64,000 nt of DNA from Limanda limanda (taxonomy: Eukaryota; Chordata; Actinopteri; Pleuronectiformes; Pleuronectidae). Each line of letters starts with the position of its first letter. Position 1 is the first letter of the stretch. The notes below the pieces were generated by a model. It searched no databases. It worked only from the letters and a program-made list of their open reading frames with translations, and had not been told where the DNA came from. A program made the translations under genes and the position numbers. The DNA lies in assembly GCF_963576545.1 (NCBI RefSeq), contig NC_083638.1, positions 5,360,659 to 5,424,658 on the forward strand, written 5' to 3'. This document shows, in pieces, positions 61,319-64,000 of the stretch.

Positions 61319-61984
61319 CTAAGGAAGAGACAGCGGGCAGCAGAGCTCGTTCTGAGCCAGACTCTGGATCAGTCGGCACCAGTCGGCCCTCTTCTGGGTG
61401 ATGTAGGCTGGCGTGATGATTTGCACGGGAAGGCGTGGCGAGCTCTCCACCCTCGCCTTCTCACACAAGGCCTCTGCGATACAGATCACGTACATGCCAC
61501 AGTCATAGCTGTTCTTCTGCGAAGGGCAGGGCTCCTCCACAAACAGCGCCGCAACCCCCACTCCCAAGAAGGGCTCCAGCTTCCTGGCAATTCGCCGTGC
61601 GTGCACTGAATTGCCGCCGTTTTGAGAGTCGTAGTGGGCAAAGTGGTTGGAGTTGTGATGGTAGACCAGAAGGCTCCAGTGAGATCCTCCCGCGCTCTGG
61701 TTGGAGTTGTCGTTCACGGCGAGGAAGACCCAACGCCGGGAAGCCAGATCCAGCGGCTCCAGGAACATGGCCAGCTCATCGGAGCAGGAGGAACACTTGA
61801 TGAACTGGGTGACCTCGGGGCTGATGAAGATGATGGTCTTCCCCAGGACTCGGAAGCGCTCGGCAGCCAAGAACTCGAAGGCAAAACCGATGACTTGGTC
61901 GTTGAGCCAGTGAGGTCCCTCGAGTAGAGCCAGGTCCGAGCGCCGCAGCAGACTGTCCCGGTAGCTCAGCACCACAGGATCCAT
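61319..61984 (-). CDS. senp8: Sentrin-specific protease 8 (NEDD8 protease, NEDP1/DEN1), 221 aa
   Basis: A single uninterrupted coding exon, as in mammals (human about 212 aa). It belongs to the C48 (Ulp1/SENP) cysteine-protease family. The catalytic triad is visible: H102 in GGSHWSLLVY, D119 in HYDSQNGG and C162 in NSYDCGMYV, with the oxyanion Gln at 156. The N-terminal motif LLEGPHWLNDQVIGFAFEFL is the substrate-recognition region. The enzyme matures NEDD8 and removes it from cullins and other targets in nucleus and cytosol; this is family knowledge. The start ATG lies 17 bases after a good acceptor on the minus strand (TTCCAG, intron 62002-63159), so the first exon is non-coding. The C-terminus is slightly longer than in human. 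Confidence 0.96.
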   Translation of the reverse strand: MDPVVLSYRDSLLRRSDLALLEGPHWLNDQVIGFAFEFLAAERFRVLGKTIIFISPEVTQFIKCSSCSDELAMFLEPLDLASRRWVFLAVNDNSNQSAGGSHWSLLVYHHNSNHFAHYDSQNGGNSVHARRIARKLEPFLGVGVAALFVEEPCPSQKNSYDCGMYVICIAEALCEKARVESSPRLPVQIITPAYITQKRADWCRLIQSLAQNELCCPLSLP

Positions 61985-62001
61985 GCTCCACCAGTCAGAG
62001 T

Positions 62002-63159
62002 CTGGAACACACAGAGGAAGAGTTCAGTGCAATCTTAGTTTAAATGGCTAAAAATATAGTTTTTATAGATATAGATATTTTCCTGGGTTTGTGGTTTGAA
62101 TTTATTTTGATATTTTAAGTCAACTTATAACACCAATTTTAATACAATGTCTTTGTTGTTATCATTTTTATATATTTGTCTATCAGCAGCTTATTGGAAA
62201 AACAATCATTTAACAAACAAGCGAATATTTGTTACTTCCATGTTTTTATCTGGATTATTTACTGTCTCTAGGAATGCAAATCAAAATCAACTTTACAAAC
62301 TAGTTCTCTGAACAAATTCAAAATCCAGTTCTACCATTAGAAGCCACAAACAGATTTGACACACTTTTTCTTTCCATGCTTCATTATATCTATTCTCCAC
62401 CACAGTATAAAGGAAACTTTAATATTACAACCAATGAAGCTTTTACATCGACAGAACTTCTGAAACACAACAAACTGTTTACTTTACATTAAAGTACGAT
62501 GGTCAATAGAATCCAATTGAATGCAAAATTGGTGCGAAAATGATTCGATGTTTAATCAGTTAATAGATTTTTAATTTATGAAGTGACAAGTATAAAAAGA
62601 ATACATTTCCTGGTTAAAGCTTTTCCTTTAATTAATTTCCTATGATAAAAAAATCACTGCATAAATCCTTTGAACAACTGCTCACTCACAGCAGGTTTTG
62701 TGAAAGTGTCACTATGGATTGTTTCCTTATTTTTTTTAAATTAAAGAGAAATTACAACATTAACCAAAATAATAAACAGCAGATTAATCATAATGTAAAT
62801 AATCACTGTTAAATAACACGTTTTTAAGCTAAAACAGAAATATGAGGGTATTTTCCTCAGTTTAAAACGCTACTATGAAGTATTTCATCGTATTTAAATG
62901 CTCTAGTGTTCGTTACTAAATAGTATTTAAAGTATTTAGAAGCTACAGTGTTACTTTATAATATCTACAGCAGAGCAGATGAAACCCGGAGGTGAGTCAC
63001 ATCACTGCAATGCGTTTTGCAGCGGTTAGCATTAGCATGCTAACAGGCTCTTCCGCCCTCAGCTTCACAGGAAGAGACAGAACTTCGCTGTTTCCACCTC
63101 CAGAGTAAAAGTCTGGATCTGTTCCATTTAAACACATGCGTGAAATCAGCTGTTCGTAC
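62002..63159 (-). other. senp8 5' UTR intron
   Basis: Predicted from a minus-strand donor CAG/GTACGAACAG at 63159 and an acceptor at 62002. AT-rich, nothing else recognised. Confidence 0.55.
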
Positions 63160-63300
63160 CTGGAACGGACACATTCAGGGGGAAAGTGTCGTGAAAACTC
63201 AGCTCCTGCGCCTCATTGCAAGCACTGCCGTAAACTGCCGCAGCGAGGGAACGTAAACATCTCACGACAGTGTGGAGGAGGCATGCTCGACTGTGATTGG
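63160..63300 (-). promoter_or_regulatory. senp8 first non-coding exon and CpG-rich promoter
   Basis: A CpG-enriched segment upstream of the predicted donor. In human, SENP8 and MYO9A are divergent neighbours, so this may be a bidirectional promoter with myo9a starting on the plus strand beyond the window. That part is inference. Confidence 0.45.
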
Positions 63301-64000
63301 CTGCTTTCATCCGGGTACCAGCGTGGTGCTTTCATGAAAGTCTGGTTAATTTCATTGTTTTTTATTGTACAATTTATAAATGTGTAGTAAGAGACAAAGC
63401 AATGAAACTAAAATACTGTGAGACACAACAGAGAAAGAAGTTAAAAATAAAATCTTAATAAAGAAAAATTCAAAGGTCTGGAGCTTGTTTTCTAAACCAT
63501 ATTCTTCCATAATCTACAAAAAGTCCACTGTATTGTTCATGATTTTAAGGGCTGAGAGAAGTTTGAAATTAAACACATTAAGTTTTTCTTCCATTTTTTT
63601 TGTATTGAAATGTTTTTTGTCAGTGGTAGAGGAAGTATTCAGATCCTGTAGTAAAGTAAAAGTACTGTACATACTTCAATGTTACTCCAATACAGGTGCA
63701 AGTCAGGTGTTTATAATGTTAGTGAAGTAAAAGTATAATCAAATGTTTGGTGACTCATTATTTTACTGAGACTGCAACTGATGCTCAATTGCATTATTGA
63801 TTTATCTGTTGATTATTTGCTGTTTCCTATAAACACCAAACAATTAATAAAAAAAAGCATCAAACCATTACAATCAGGAAGCCAGAACAATTTAACATTT
63901 AACATTTTGATCAATACATTGAATTGTATTTTCTGAAAGTGTTAGATACTGGAGGTCACCAAACAAACGAGGAAATCAGACCGGCTGACTTTATCTTCTT
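63301..64000. other. sequence beyond the senp8 promoter
   Basis: AT-rich. It contains a copy of the teleost repeat with GTGGTAGAGGAAGTATTCAG and AGTAAAGTAAAAGTACTG at about 63617-63760. No exon is recognised. Confidence 0.45.

Overview
The window looks like nuclear DNA of a teleost fish. It has split vertebrate-type genes with GT-AG introns, long CA/GT and GA microsatellites, and many dispersed fish-type repeats. Only three cellular genes can be supported. (1) znf609 (or its paralogue znf608), + strand, 5' partial: exons at 2071-2158, 3779-6212, 6323-6686, 7341-7715 and a terminal part ending at 9273, then a roughly 3.2-kb 3' UTR to about 12465. (2) gramd2a, + strand: twelve coding segments from 14733 to 50871 that splice in frame to 362 codons, very close to the human GRAMD2A length. 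(3) senp8, - strand: a single-exon NEDD8 protease at 61319-61984, with a likely non-coding first exon and CpG-rich promoter near 63160-63290. The gramd2a/senp8 pair is arranged as in mammals, where MYO9A follows. znf609 lies on the same human chromosome (15q), and human ZNF608 and GRAMD2B form a matching pair on chromosome 5, so the block looks like an old vertebrate paralogon.

The gramd2a introns are mostly repeats. Intron 1 holds a 253-bp hAT-like MITE lying exactly between two 129-bp direct repeats, a long (CCAA)n array, a 3-copy 0.33-kb tandem repeat and a 0.5-kb polypurine tract. Intron 2 holds a retroposed fragment with 17-bp target-site duplications (TSDs), a (CA)n block, a 480-bp TTAA-flanked MITE and a second copy of the 253-bp MITE with a clean 8-bp TSD. 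Intron 3 holds the most notable item: a 6235-bp LTR retrotransposon (33153-39387, antisense) with 558-bp LTRs that appear identical, a 5-bp TSD, a tRNA-Pro-type primer site and a long Gag-PR-IN-RT-RNaseH frame. Integrase precedes reverse transcriptase, which is the Gmr1-like arrangement, and its Gag resembles the SCAN fold. The frame is broken once, at a G9 run inside RNase H. Intron 5 holds an 827-bp hAT deletion derivative that keeps a BED-finger exon.

Between gramd2a and senp8 (about 51.7-61.2 kb) I find no firm gene. This interval has a LINE 3' end, small tandem and inverted repeats, a 664-bp foldback element built from palindromic TATACCCCGGG-type motifs, a CpG-rich coding-like block (59540-59790) and an unidentified 165-codon frame (60651-61148).

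All assignments come from reading the sequence and from memory of the protein families. No alignment or database search was run.
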